Assembly (NCBI GenBank): GCA_023376005.1 | Contig: CM042157.1 | Span: 51,874,347 to 51,938,346 of the forward strand | Length of the DNA stretch: 64,000 nt | Reading direction: 5' to 3' | From: Doryteuthis pealeii | Taxonomy: Eukaryota; Mollusca; Cephalopoda; Myopsida; Loliginidae | Made by a program: the position numbers and the translations under genes | In this document: piece by piece, positions 45,114-55,735 of the stretch | How the letters are laid out: each line of letters opens with the position of its first letter | Numbering within the stretch: the first letter of the stretch is position 1 | The notes under the pieces: generated by a model | Told to the model about the DNA's origin: nothing | What the model saw: the letters and a program-made list of their open reading frames with translations, nothing else | The model's database searches: none

Positions 45114-45342
45114 TGTTGTGAGGTTTTAAGGGGTCAAATAAGAACAAAACGACGGGTAACAAATGTAGAAAAATGTATTAACAGAAAGTAGACTAATACA
45201 ATAGAGAGATGTGGAAATTACGTCCGACGAACAGTTATTGGCATACTCGCATTGGCTTACTGCTAAGCCACAATTATCCCTGTTATTTATAGTAACCTGT
45301 CGGCGCATTCCATTAGTCTTATAGGGTGTATCACCTATAACA
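45114..45342 (-). repeat. 5' LTR of intronic Gypsy
   Basis: Partner of 42,560-42,788. Its outer end abuts GTTTT and then the polypyrimidine tract of the host splice acceptor. Confidence 0.93.
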
Positions 45343-45368
45343 GTTTTATCTTTCTATTTTCTCTTTAG

Positions 45369-45533
45369 GTGTATGCTCTGCTGAAGGTTTGAAGACTGTT
45401 GACAAGTGTTATCCTTGTCCTCTGGCCAATGGGGACTTCAGTACTAAGACTGGTTTGCTGCTGAAAGATACTTACCAGCCTTTACTGTCTGCCTTAGAGG
45501 ATTATGTACACAGCATGAATAACATTAATTCTG
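45369..45533 (+). CDS. Host gene exon 2 of 3 visible
   Basis: 165 bp between TTCTCTTTAG and GTAAGC. It completes the split Cys codon from the previous exon, reads 54 codons (VCSAEGLKTVDKCYPCPLAN, GDFSTKTGLLLKDTYQPLLS, ALEDYVHSMNNINS) and ends with one base of a Gly codon. Cys-rich at its start, helical afterwards. No domain recognised. A (TG)n run follows ~40 bp into the next intron. Confidence 0.8.
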
Positions 45534-45569
45534 GTAAGCTAATAAACAAGTATTTAAATTGCAAATATC

Positions 45570-45596
45570 TGTGTGTGTGTGTGTGTGTGTGTGTGT
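45570..45596. repeat. (TG)n microsatellite in intron
   Basis: Perfect TG dinucleotide run near the 5' end of the intron. Confidence 0.9.
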
Positions 45597-46102
45597 TCAC
45601 ATTTGCCTTATATCAATAATGTTTAAATAAAATCAAATAAAAATAAAAATAAATCAAATAAAAATAATTCTTAACCAGAATTTTAGACTAATATTAAATA
45701 AATTTCATTTTTTTTTAAATTTAAATTTTCATTTCCCAGTTTTTCTCTGTTCTGTTACTTTTATAACAAATAATTATTTTTTACTGAAATTGTTTTTTTC
45801 TTATATGATTGTCATTCTCAACATTATGAATTTTGCATTCTCTCTTTCTTTCACTTTATGTTGCAGCTATTTCTCTCTGTTTTGATGACAAGTTACTCAG
45901 AGAATCAAAGTATTAATTTAACATTTTATTCTTGTGTAAATGTTGACATTTTCAAACTATACTACAGCAACTACACCAGGCAGTGCCAATTTAAACACAG
46001 AATTGAAATGCTTTCATTTTTTAACATTTATCATAGGAAGAAATTCATTTCTTCAACACTATTAATGAAATAAATGATTATGGATTTCTTTTCTGTTTTC
46101 AG

Positions 46103-46278
46103 GATCAGAATTATCTCTGCAGAAGATTGTAGCTGATCCAGCACACAGTTTGTCTCTTTTCACTCGCCTGCAGACTACGGCTCGCATGGTTTTATCGTGG
46201 TGTTATTCTAAAACCCATGAATTCCTAGCAAGCTGGTCCATTAGTTCTTTTATACTTCTCACACAAACAGATTTAAAA
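46103..46278 (+). CDS. Host gene exon 3 of 3 visible
   Basis: 176 bp between TCTGTTTTCAG and GTAAGT. It completes the Gly codon and reads 58 codons (SELSLQKIVADPAHSLSLFT, RLQTTARMVLSWCYSKTHEF, LASWSISSFILLTQTDLK), ending in phase 0. Exons 1-3 together give 142 uninterrupted residues across two joins, Leu-rich and helical in character, perhaps part of a large scaffold protein (inference). Start, end and further exons were not found in the window. Confidence 0.8.
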
Positions 46279-46787
46279 GTAAGTAAATGAGTCTTAAAAA
46301 GAATCATGTTTTTATCACATCTCTCATTAGTGCAACACAAAGCCAAATTTTATGTATAAAGTTAATTCTGGTATTGTATTAAATATTTCCTATTTTTTTC
46401 TCATCCTATTTTGTACAACCTATGATGCAAAGGACTTCATAGAAGTTGATTCAATCAACAAAACATATATTTTGTTATTTTTACCCAATTTTATATGAAG
46501 GAAATATAAAATGTATAGAATGTAAATTGTAGATAAAATGTTATTCTTACAAAATTCTAGAAATTTCTCAGATATCAAATGAATAGATTCTCGTACTGTT
46601 ATTCAAAATTAAATTATGAGTAATTTAACAAATTTTCAAGTGCAAATTCTTGTCTTTTAGAAGAAACTTTTGAAAAATTTCATTTGCAAATTACATTTAT
46701 GTTTAATGAAACAGAAACAAGTTTGTTGTGTTATGTAGTCATATCACTGTTTTCTTAAGCATGTCAATTATGAGATAATCCTTGCTT

Positions 46788-47555
46788 CTCCAGCAGTGTC
46801 TACCACATGCATTTTCTTGTTGCTCCAGCAATGTCTACCACATGCATTTTCTTGTTGCTCCAGCAATGTCTACCACATGCATTTTCTTGTTGCTCCAGCA
46901 GTGTCTACCACATGCATTTTCTTGTTGCTCCAGCAATGTCTACCACATGCATTTTCTTGTTGCTCCAGCAGTGTCTACCACATGCATTTTCTTGTTGCTC
47001 CAGCAATGTCTACCACATGCATTTCTTGTTGCTCCAGCAATGTCTACCACATGCATTTTCTTGTTGCTCCAGCAGTGTCTACCACATGCATTTTCTTGTT
47101 GCCCAGCAGTGTCTACCACATGCATTTCTTGTTGCTCCAGCAATGTCTACCACATGCATTTTCTTGTTGCTCTACCACATGCATTTTCTTGCATTTTCTT
47201 GTTGCTCCAGCAGTGTCTACCACATGCATTTTCTTGTTGCTCCAGCAATGTCTACCACATGCATTTTTTGTTGCTCCAGCAATGTCTACCACATGCATTT
47301 TCTTGTTGCTCCAGCAGTGTCTACCACATGCATTTTCTTGTTGCTGCAGTGTCTACCACATGCATTTCTTGTTGCTCCAGCAGTGTCTACCACATGCATT
47401 TTCTTGTTGCTCCAGCTGCATTTTCTTGTTGCTCCAGCAATGTCTACCACATGCATTTTCTTGTTGCTGTCTACCACATGCATTTCTTGTTGCTTGTCTA
47501 CCACATGCATTTTCTTGTTGCTCCGGCAGTGTCTACCACATGCATTTTCTTGTTG
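46788..47555. repeat. 35-bp minisatellite
   Basis: About 21 copies of a 35-bp unit (ctccagcaatgtctaccaca plus tgcattttcttgttg), with A/G variants and shortened units. No forward frame contains a stop, so three overlapping ~280-codon frames appear. These are repeat artefacts. It lies ~0.5 kb downstream of the third exon, probably in the next intron. Confidence 0.95.
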
Positions 47556-48750
47556 CTTTTTCATTGCTTTCTGTGTCCACACTGTGTCTTTAGATCTGCA
47601 GAATGTGTATATCAACTCAACTTGGTCACAGTGTATTTGTAACGGGTTGAGAAGTTAGTGGAAATGAGTTACCATAAGTGTTGGCAACTTCAAAAATGAG
47701 ACTACTCTCAAGTTTTTATTGCAATATGATTGTGTAACCATATATAACAGAAAAAGAATATGTTTTGCACATTAGGTAGGAGAGAAACTAATTAGCTTTG
47801 AATTTTTTAGCAGCAAAGGTGGCCTGGATTGCATTAATTTGTCAGAGTTTTTCTTTAGTAGCAAAGCTTCCTATCAGCATAGATTTCTTGTAGGCAATTT
47901 GAAGTGTCATCTTCATTCTGGATCTCCCATATTTGAATTTTTAACAGCCTTGGGTCCATATTTTATAGAAGAAAATTGTAGACCTAGACACCTGATTGGT
48001 CAGCTAATTACGGATCATGTAATAGTGCATTTCATTGGTCAAATCAATGATAACTTAGCTTTCATCAAGAGGGAGGATGATTAGACAATGCATTCTCATA
48101 TCAGATTTAGAGCAGTAGCTACTTTGAGCTCTTTTGTTTGGCCATTGACATTTTCATGTCAACTGGTGCAATTCTTCGGCTTCAGAAAAAGGTTATATTA
48201 AACTTCCTTGCTGCAAATCACATCAGGGACTTATCAATTTAGCAGCTGCAGTAATTGAATTTGTAAACTTAGAAGAATTAATCTTTATCCAATATTTTGG
48301 TTTTAATATGTTTTTCATTTTAATGAAATTACTTTTTTTTACTTACAAAAAGAAAACGCCTTTTCTCGTTAATAGATTGTAAATCCTCATTGTTTCACTG
48401 TTATATAAACTTATTTTGACACTTATAATCTTTATATAATTTTAATAATTCCCATTTCCTTATGCTTCATGGAAAAAAAAGGTTTTAAAAGTACTTCCAA
48501 TACAACATAAGAGAACCACATTAAAAACAATAATGGAACAAAAGCCTCTTGTTCTCAGAATGTCTCTTGGCATAATTTAGCACTGAAGGCTTTTTATAGG
48601 AATTCAGAACTTAATCCTTTAATCGAATCATGACAGTACACTGTTTTCATGTCTAAAAAATCCAAATAAGTCCACCTGGACACTTGGCTAATGTAGCAAA
48701 CTGTGAGTTCAATCAAACTGGTTCCTGTTCCAATAGTGGTGGGGAAAAAA
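47556..48750. other. Probable intron or intergenic, nothing recognised
   Basis: The 81-codon frame at 47,839-48,084 has no recognised domain and no supported splice sites. Not called. Confidence 0.45.
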
Positions 48751-49103
48751 AGTTATGTTGATTTTTAGCTCTCCAAATTTGGTGGGGTTTGCTAAAATCA
48801 AACTATCTTTTTGGTACAAATAATGTTAAATATTTGTGAAATAATAATAGAAACATTTTTTGTCATAGATGCAGTGCCACATCGGGATATTGATTTGCCT
48901 ATGAAAAAACCAGAAATCATCAATAATTTAAAATTGGTTGACTTTAAGACTTTGCTAGCATTTCTGGGTTCCTTGGGCAAAAATGCTTTTATAAACCAAT
49001 TTTTAGGAGTAGGGAAGCTCTAGAATTCATTTTACATACAAAAATAGATTCCAAAAAGTCGCCATCAAAAAAAAAATTTGGAGACATAAAAATCAACATA
49101 ACT
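48751..49103. mobile_element. MITE with 30-bp terminal inverted repeats
   Basis: The left end AGTTATGTTGATTTTTAGCT... (48,751-48,780) is the reverse complement of 49,074-49,103 with a few mismatches. 353 bp, no ORF of note. No target duplication identified, so the class is unknown. Confidence 0.7.
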
Positions 49104-49116
49104 CTGCCAATTTTTG

Positions 49117-49253
49117 AAATTGGAAGCTTGTTTAAAGCTTCCAATTTTTTTAAAAATCAAAGCGGTTAAAATACGGAGAATTTCTCAAATGTTCGAAAAA
49201 AGAATTTGTTTCGAACATTTCAGAAATTCTCCATATTTTAACCGCTTTGATTT
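49117..49253. repeat. Two adjacent hairpins
   Basis: First hairpin: arms 49,117-49,129 and 49,135-49,147 (AAATTGGAAGCTT). Second: 44-bp arms 49,154-49,197 and 49,210-49,253 with about two mismatches and a 12-base loop. Both could be remnants of inverted-repeat elements or transcribed stem-loops. Confidence 0.85.
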
Positions 49254-49830
49254 AAAACCCAAAGAATTTACTCTGACAAAGACCATTATTCCTTGTATAC
49301 TAAAAGATTTTGTAGTTTTCTATTATTATTATTATTATTTTATTTTGTATTTAAAATGATAATAGATAGAGTGCATAATAATAGATAAACTCCTGGCCGA
49401 AACACGTGTCAGTAAAATAAAATAAAATCTATTTTATCCATTCAGCATTTTCTTTCCTTTATTTTTCCTTTCAACATACTGTCGGACTCACTTCCATTTT
49501 TAACTTATATATATATATATATATATATATATACCCAACACACAAGTACATCCACATAAAAACATCATTTAATAGTATTAATTTCAGTTCACTAAGTTTT
49601 CTAATTATATCAAAAAGTACAGTGCATATCTACCCCAATTCAAAATTAGACATTCTTAATAATGATTTTGGTAACAAAATTATTCTCATTCTACGACAAT
49701 GTAATTGTGTGAAGAGTACTTACATTCTGGTAAATCATTGCATTTAAACATGTACCATTACAGATTCATGCCTGTTTTCCTCATATCCTTTGTACGAAGA
49801 GTCCCACATATACACACATTTACATATACT

Positions 49831-49869
<39 letters not shown>

Positions 49870-49984
49870 TTGTTTGAACAGCACAGACTTTTTTTGCCTA
49901 TAAATTCTGTTCTCAATCCTTTCTGAATGTATGGTACAATATCTGATTGAAATTGCAGTAAGTATCCTAACCATATTAACCCAT
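49254..49984. other. AT-rich with microsatellites
   Basis: ATT run at 49,321-49,338, (TA)n at 49,507-49,532 and (CA)n(TA)n at 49,829-49,869. No gene. Confidence 0.6.
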
Positions 49985-50960
49985 TCACTATCTATCTATT
50001 ACATGACATGATATCAAATGCTTAAGCGATATTCACAAATGTGACATATAGCTCTATTATGTCCCCTTCTTTTGAATCTGTTAAAAACAGAATATCATAT
50101 CAATAGTTCTACGTCTTGACCAACCGGAAATTGCACTGTATTTCTGGGAGCATAGTCAGTGAAGAAACTGTTGGGTCTATTAAGTCCGAGTAGTTTTCCA
50201 GCCACAGAAAGCAAGGATATACTTGTGAGTATCACACTCACAACTATGACCCCTGTGTTTATGGAAATAGATTAATGTTACATCTTTAAATTGCTGGGAG
50301 ACCACACCCTTTTCTTAAATAATATTGTAAATGTTAATGAGTCTATCCACATGAAGGCAGCCACTAGACCTGTAGATCTCTGTGATCAGTGGGTAACTTT
50401 CCATTTGATATTAAAAGTCTAAATTTGCAGAAATTGACAATAACAAAAGTCCATACAATGTCTTCCAATGACATTGTTCCAAGAGTTAAAATAACAACCA
50501 ATTCTAGTGTTGAAATATCCCATCACAAACAACTTATTGAGAACCGACAATTTTCTTAGTTTGAAACGCAGGTCAAATAACATTGTATTTTCAGTCTCCA
50601 TGGGTGATTTGAAAGCTCAAGAGAGTAGAATGCCAATAACTACCAATCAAGCAGCACAAAGATATAATTCTATAACTAATTCCAATGGGTAGAGGATCCA
50701 GGCATTTCATGAGATCCAACTGATTGCAAAACACACGCTAGACTCACTTTTTTAAAATTTAGGTTAGTCAGTCAAATAGAAAGGGATTCTATCAAATTTC
50801 TTCTAACTGCCCAATGTCTGTCAGTCTAGTTTCTGACAAAGCTGGTGTTATTCTTCCACAAGACACAAACAATTATCACATTTCCTCATTCAGGATTCTT
50901 CCTCTTATCCTTCAAAGTCCTCATATTCTATGAGGCGATATGTTTCACAAATTTTGTTGC
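49985..50960 (-). pseudogene. LINE remnant: endonuclease and RT pieces
   Basis: Reading down the minus strand, near 50,500-50,560 there is LFVMGYFNTRIGC and, later, NNVIGRHCMDFCYC, matching the GDFNARxG ... W..xxGxHG..... FC core of an apurinic-type LINE endonuclease. RT traces follow, FKDVTLIYFHKHRG (about 50,300) and LPEIQCNFR (about 50,130). The last block, IELYVTFVNIA plus AFDIMSCN, matches the LYxxFVDLxKAFD motif. Indels and stops are abundant. RTE-like EN-RT LINEs are the closest guess. Confidence 0.65.
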
Positions 50961-50987
50961 AAATTTAAGTGCGTAATTAATATCATA

Positions 50988-50996
50988 TATCATATA

Positions 50997-51039
<43 letters not shown>

Positions 51040-51131
51040 ACATACACATGTATATATAGGAAGTATATCTACACCCACACACATATATATATATGGATAT
51101 GCTTCATATATATATTTATACGAAGTATATC

Positions 51132-51169
<38 letters not shown>

Positions 51170-51301
51170 CAAAGTATATCCACGCATGCACACACTCACA
51201 CACACATATATATACAAAGTGTATCTGCACACACATATATATATATAGGAAGTATATCTACACCCACATATATATGGATATGCTTCGTATGTATGTATGT
51301 G

Positions 51302-51339
<38 letters not shown>

Positions 51340-51395
51340 AAGTCTATCCACGCGCACACACACACACACACACACAGATATATATATATGTAGTA
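50988..51395. repeat. Compound (TA)n(CA)n microsatellite with GAAGTATATCCAC spacer
   Basis: Alternating TA and CA runs are separated by a recurring GAAGTATATC(C/T)AC-type spacer, about seven times. The same spacer beside a (TA)n run occurs at 59,174-59,188. Confidence 0.88.
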
Positions 51396-52100
51396 TATTA
51401 AGAAAAATTGAAAAAACACAGGTTTGAATGAGTTTGAGTGGTAAGTTTATTGGCCGACACTGCAGTGTTTCGATCTATTATTTAGATCATCTTCAGGGCA
51501 TTTGTTGGTATATGGAAGGTGATAAAAAAAATTTTATCACAGAATAATGAGAAAAGCGAGTAATAGTCCTTGTTTATCAGTTTGTTTAAAATTTGAAGTC
51601 TGAGAAAAAAGAACGTTGAAAAAATGGACGGTTTGAAATATGACGTCAAATAATCTTTTTTTGCGGTGTGAGTATTAGAGTGTGTAAGTGTGTGTATCGA
51701 AAAAAGCATTGTGCATATTTTATGTGTTTATGAATGTGTGGTTGCGCGCGCGTGTGTGTATAAATCTTTTGCGATAAACGGAATGGAAACAAACCTTAAG
51801 GTTGTGTGTGTGTGTGTGTGTGTGCGTGAGCATGATTTTCATTCATAAAAGTGGCAAGAGAATATTCTTTTAACTTTTGAGTTGCTGTGTGCGTTTATTA
51901 TGTAAGGGGTTGGGGAGAGAGACATCTACGCGTGTCAGATGAAAATTCTTTTTATAGTAAGTGAATTGGAAAAAGGGGGTGGGGGGTAAAAAATATTATA
52001 GTAAGAGTTGTGTGGTTTAAGTTTTTAAATATTGTACCTGATTATATGAGGATTTTTATTAATATTACAATTATGTACAAGTAATTGATTATTGTGGTGA
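51396..52100 (-). mobile_element. Probable 3' untranslated part of the Penelope-like element
   Basis: Non-coding. Minus-strand reading contains 'gatcgaaacactgcagtgtc' (about 51,475-51,456) and ends in the compound microsatellite. It lies downstream, in the element's sense, of the (ATT)n where the LINE is inserted. Its assignment to the Penelope-like element is inference from position and the matching microsatellite at the element's other end. Confidence 0.4.
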
Positions 52101-52164
52101 TTTATTATTATTATTATTATTTACTCCTTTTGAGTTTTCACATCAGCATTAGCTGATGGTCTTT

Positions 52165-53035
52165 CACTGGAGTCTGAATAACAGCAAGTCTCCTCAGGTC
52201 TCCAGGACTCTTCTGAGTATTCTGGTAGATTACAGCAGTGCAGTGTTCTGAATGGTTTCAATCCTTCCTCTGATTTCCAAACTTTCCAAACCCTTTTCTA
52301 ATCCTTTTGGGACCGTTCCAAGTGCACCAACTACAATTGGTATCACTTTGACTTTCATATTCCATAACTTTTTCAGTTCTCTGGCAAGGTCCAGATATTT
52401 GTCCATTTTTTCATTTTCCTTTAGCTTCACCCTGTGATCTGCTGGAACTGCAAAATCCACCAGTTGACAAGTTCTTTCTTTTTTGTTTATCAACACTAGG
52501 TCTTGTCTTCTTGCTGGGATAAGGTGATCCGTTTTTATTTCAAAGTTCCAGAGAATTTTATGTGTTTCGTTCTCAAGAACAGATACTGGTTTATGCATAT
52601 ACCATTATGTTGTATGGTCAAAATTAAATTTTTTGCATAATTCCAAGTGGATCACCTTCTCAACCCAGTCGTGTCTGTTTTTGTACTCCCGTTGTGCTAG
52701 CTTGCTACATTCGCATAGTTACATGGTTTACAGTCTCATCTCTATTACCGCATAATCTACATTTACTATTTTGTTGGGTCTTATCAATTTTTGCTTTGAT
52801 ATAGTTTGTTCTTATGGCATTATTCTGTGCAGCAATTATTAGTGATTCATTTTCTCTTTTAAGGTTTCCTTTTCTTAACCACGTCCAGGTCTTTTTGTAT
52901 GCAACTTCTCCAATTTGTCATTTGAAGTGTCCATATAATTGTTTTTCTTCCCATTTTTGTTTTCTAGTCTTTGTTGTTTTTCTGTTTGTCCCTATGTCAC
53001 ATCTACTATTATTGGCTGCCATAAGTAATTTGTCT
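52165..53035 (-). pseudogene. LINE zinc motif and restriction-like endonuclease
   Basis: CRLCGNRDETVNH (about 52,765-52,730) is the start of the Cys/His motif; its last Cys is no longer in frame. The frame 52,230-52,598 reads HKILWNFEIKTDHLIPARRQ, DLVLIN and LVDFAVPADHRVK, resembling the RPD...D motif of REL endonucleases, but with RQD in place of RPD. It then runs to KVIPIVVGALGTVPKGL. Stops occur at about 52,700 and 52,630. Confidence 0.78.
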
Positions 53036-53584
53036 TTACTCTTTTTTTGTATAGTCTTCGAGTTGTCGGATTGTGGTTTCTACGCAGTCCTCTATGTTAG
53101 CAAGACCTCTTCCCCCTTCCTTTCTTGACACATATAATCTATCTCTATCTTCTCTAGGGTGGAGAGCCTTGTGCATGGTCATTAATTTTCTCGTCCTTTG
53201 GTCAATCTGTCTGAGTTCTTCTTTTGTCCATTTTAAGAATGGTCCTGAGTATCTTATAATGGGGACAGCCCAGGTATTGATTCCTTTGATTAGATTTCTG
53301 CAGTTAAGTTTGGTTTCTAGAAGTTTTCTAGTTCTCCTGAGATATTCTTTTTTAACTTTTCCTTTCATTTCTGCTTGCATGATATTGTCCGCTTCTAAAA
53401 TTCCTAAGTATTTGTAGCTTTCACTTTCATCAAGTGATTTTATAGTTTCCTGATTTGGCAGTTGTATTCCATTCATTAATTTTCTTTCACCCTGTTTTAT
53501 TACAAGCATAGCACATTTTTCAATTCCAAATTCCATCCCTATATCTTGGCTATATATTCTAATAGTTTGTACTAGGCTCTCCAA
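53036..53584 (-). CDS. LINE reverse transcriptase thumb and connection
   Basis: 182-codon frame continuing RT: MESLVQTIRIYSQDIGMEFG, IEKCAMLVIKQGERKLMNGI, SYKYLGILEAD (YLG motif), KEYLRRTRKLLETKLNCRNL and DQRTRKLMTMHKALHPREDR, then RLYVSRKEGGRGLANIED. These are the standard blocks after the YMDD box in this LINE family. A one-frame slip separates it from the upstream RT segment. No catalytic residues are missing here. Confidence 0.85.
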   Translation of the reverse strand: MESLVQTIRIYSQDIGMEFGIEKCAMLVIKQGERKLMNGIQLPNQETIKSLDESESYKYLGILEADNIMQAEMKGKVKKEYLRRTRKLLETKLNCRNLIKGINTWAVPIIRYSGPFLKWTKEELRQIDQRTRKLMTMHKALHPREDRDRLYVSRKEGGRGLANIEDCVETTIRQLEDYTKKE

Positions 53585-54649
53585 TTCTTTTTCATTTTTT
53601 GAAAAAAATTTTTTATGTCATCCATGTACATAAAGTGGTTTATCTTTTCTTGTGAGTTAGTGAATTTGTATCCCCCTGTACAATTTTTAAGTATATGATT
53701 GAGCGGCATCATTGCTATAATAAAGAGTAGTGGTGATAACGAGTCTCCTTGGAAGATACCTCTTTGGATTTTTACTTCTGCCAGGGATTGTTTTCCAGCT
53801 TTTAATTGAACTCGCCAGTTTTCCATGACTTTTTTAATGAAGTTTATAATGTTGTTGGAAATTTTGTACATTTGTAGGTATTCTAAAATCCAGGTATGTG
53901 GGACCATGTCATAGGCTTTTCTGTAATCGATCCAGGCCATTGCAATATTTTTCAGTCTATTTTTTACTTCTCTAAGAATGTATTGGTCTATATAGAGTAA
54001 ATTGTGGGTTCCTCTTTTTCCCTTGCGGCATCCTTTCTGTTCTTCTGGGAGAAGTTTTCGCCAATTGAGTGAAAAGTATATTTCTTCTTTTATAACAGCA
54101 GTCAATACTTTCCACATCATGGGTAGACAAGTTATTGGTCTATAGTTGCTGGGGACATTAGGGGTCTTTCTGGATTAGTGTAGTTATCCCTTTTGTCATC
54201 CATTCAGGTACTTCAGTTTCTTGTAGGCATCTGTTCAGTTGCTGGGCCATTCTTTTGTGGATAGACATAAATTTTTTGAACCAGAATCCATGTATGCCAT
54301 CATGGCCTGGTGTTTTCCAATTTGCTACTTTCTTGAGTACTGATTTAAGAGTAATTATATGAACACTTGCTACAGGTCCTTCCTCAATTTCCATCAATTC
54401 ATTCTTGATATCACTTATCCATTTTGACTATTTATTATGTTCTTTCCTCATCCATATATCACTCCAAAACTTTTCAGCTTCTGTTGCATTTGGGTGTTCA
54501 CTAATGTTTGTTTTTGATCCATTAATTTGTTCATAAAATCTCTTTTCATTGTTTTGGAAGGTCCTATTTTGTTTGTATTCTTTAGTTCTTTCTCGATACC
54601 TTTTGAGTCTTCCTTCTATAGCCGATATCTTTTGATTTACTTCTTCCAA
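53572..54649 (-). pseudogene. LINE reverse transcriptase, N-terminal two thirds
   Basis: Pieces: EEVNQKISAIEGRLKRYRER (54,640), then NWKTPGHDGIHGFWFKKF (about 54,310), then frame 53,572-54,120 with LLPEEQKGCRKGKRGTHNLL, AMAWIDYRKAYDMVPHTWIL (first catalytic Asp), QRGIFQGDSLSPLLFI and HFMYMDDIKNF (catalytic Asp pair, YMDD). All RT signature residues are present. The frame changes near 53,580, where it overlaps the next frame by 13 bases. A stop separates it from the N-terminal part near 54,158. Confidence 0.85.
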
Positions 54650-54699
54650 CTTATTTTGCTGTTGTCTTTTAACCTTTTTAATTTCATGTGTATTTGTAT

Positions 54700-55730
54700 T
54701 TTTGTTTAAAGTATTTGTTTGTTGTCATAGTTTTTTTTATTTGTTCTTCCAATCTAAACTCCCATCCAGCTTTTGTGTTTCTGTTTGGTTCTCTGTTTGT
54801 ATTAGTGTTTTGAAGGGGTGCATCAATTCTATTGCAGACTAGTTTGCTCCTGCATAAATAAGGTTGTTGAGTTCAGTGATATTGTTTGTTGGGATATTCA
54901 CTAATATTTTGTTTATTTTTTCACTTTCTTTCTTTACTTTATTCCACTCTATGTTTCTTAGGGATGGAAATGTACTCTTCTTATCTGCCATGATTTGTTG
55001 TATAAGTTCTATATCCATTCTCTGTTCTGGTGTTAGTTCCTGTGTTGTTAAGGTAGGTTGTATAAGGTTTTTGTTGCCAGCGTGTTGTTGATTTTGTTTA
55101 GTTGATTCCTGATGGATTTGTATTCCTTGATTTTCCTGTCCACATATCTCTATTATCTCGAGATCAGAGAATAGTTTTTTTATTCAGGATCATCCTTGCT
55201 TGGTCTGCCAGTCTTTGGCTGGTTGTGCTGAAATTTTTGTTGTCATTCCAAATCTGAAGCATTCTTTTTCTATAACCTCTCTGTGCTGGGTTGCTCTTAA
55301 AGTAACAATGGAGTACTTGTGTGTTATTTTCTCTAATCCACACTTTTCTTTGTCTCTCGGCTGGTACCTCACTGGGTCGTCTTTTGGCTGGTACCTTATT
55401 GGGTCGTCTCTCGGCTACCAACTCACTGGGTCGTCTCTCGGCTGAGCTACCATTTTTCCATGTATATCTGGAAGAACAAAAAAAGCAACAGCAGCCTACG
55501 TGCATATAAGGTTGATCATCTACCCCCTGTTTTATACAATGGGTGTACTGATCATTTATTCGTTCCGGGGATGATTCATCTGTTGTTGAGTATCTGAAAT
55601 GAAAAGTTGAGCCAACATTTGCAGGATGCGGACCGGTTCCCCCATGTTGGCCATCAAGGGAGCACCTGCCCATCATGTCCCACAGACCCAAAGTCTGCGT
55701 TCCACGGCTAATATATTTGAATTCGGACAT
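54700..55730 (-). pseudogene. LINE N-terminal region with Arg/Pro-rich repeat
   Basis: The 188-codon frame 55,164-55,730 begins MSEFKYISRG. Residues ~95-130 contain four degenerate copies of AERRPSEVP (30-bp DNA repeat, 55,360-55,445). Next come RKVWIRENNTQVLHCYFKSN, AQRGYRKRMLQIWNDN and SQRLADQARMI, a conserved block preceding RT in this LINE type. It stops at 55,164. Related sequence continues in other frames to about 54,700 (NNITELNNLIYAG, then the Gly/Thr-rich linker). Confidence 0.72.
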
Positions 55731-55735
55731 TTTTC

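Larger units (their letters stand above)
42560..45342 (-). mobile_element. Gypsy LTR retrotransposon in intron, internally deleted
   Basis: 229-bp LTRs (42,560-42,788 and 45,114-45,342) differ at one base by eye. The GTTTT duplication flanks the element exactly (42,555-42,559 and 45,343-45,347). On the minus strand the order is 5' LTR, primer site, A-rich leader, gag, protease and the first part of RT, then a purine tract AAGAGGGAGG and 3' LTR. RT core, RNase H and integrase are deleted. Same clade as the 11-15 kb element. Confidence 0.95.
42271..45368 (+). other. Host intron carrying an antisense Gypsy insertion
   Basis: GT-AG intron (GTAAGT ... CTTTAG). Without the 2.8-kb retrotransposon and its duplicated pentamer it would be only about 310 bp. 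The insertion ends 21 bases before the exon at 45,369 (26 bases counting the LTR end to the exon), i.e. within the polypyrimidine/branch-point zone. Confidence 0.75.
52101..55735 (-). mobile_element. REL-endonuclease LINE (R2/R4/NeSL-type), near full length
   Basis: 3.6 kb on the minus strand. The N-terminal part has a Myb-like/RT-upstream block, followed by RT, a zinc motif, a restriction-like endonuclease and an (AAT)n tail at 52,107-52,125. The order RT then REL endonuclease, instead of an N-terminal AP endonuclease, places it in the R2-like branch of non-LTR elements. It is broken by several stops and a frameshift. It appears to lie within the Penelope-like element at an ATT/AAT microsatellite. 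Confidence 0.85.

Noticed and set aside
46788..47555. CRISPR array
   Set aside because: Head-to-tail units with no unique spacers, in a eukaryotic intron. It is a minisatellite.
46782..47658. Three overlapping 265-286-codon ORFs
   Set aside because: Product of a 35-bp minisatellite without stop codons; no start context, domain or splice support.
47839..48084. 81-codon ORF as a further host exon
   Set aside because: No good splice sites at its edges and no recognised domain.
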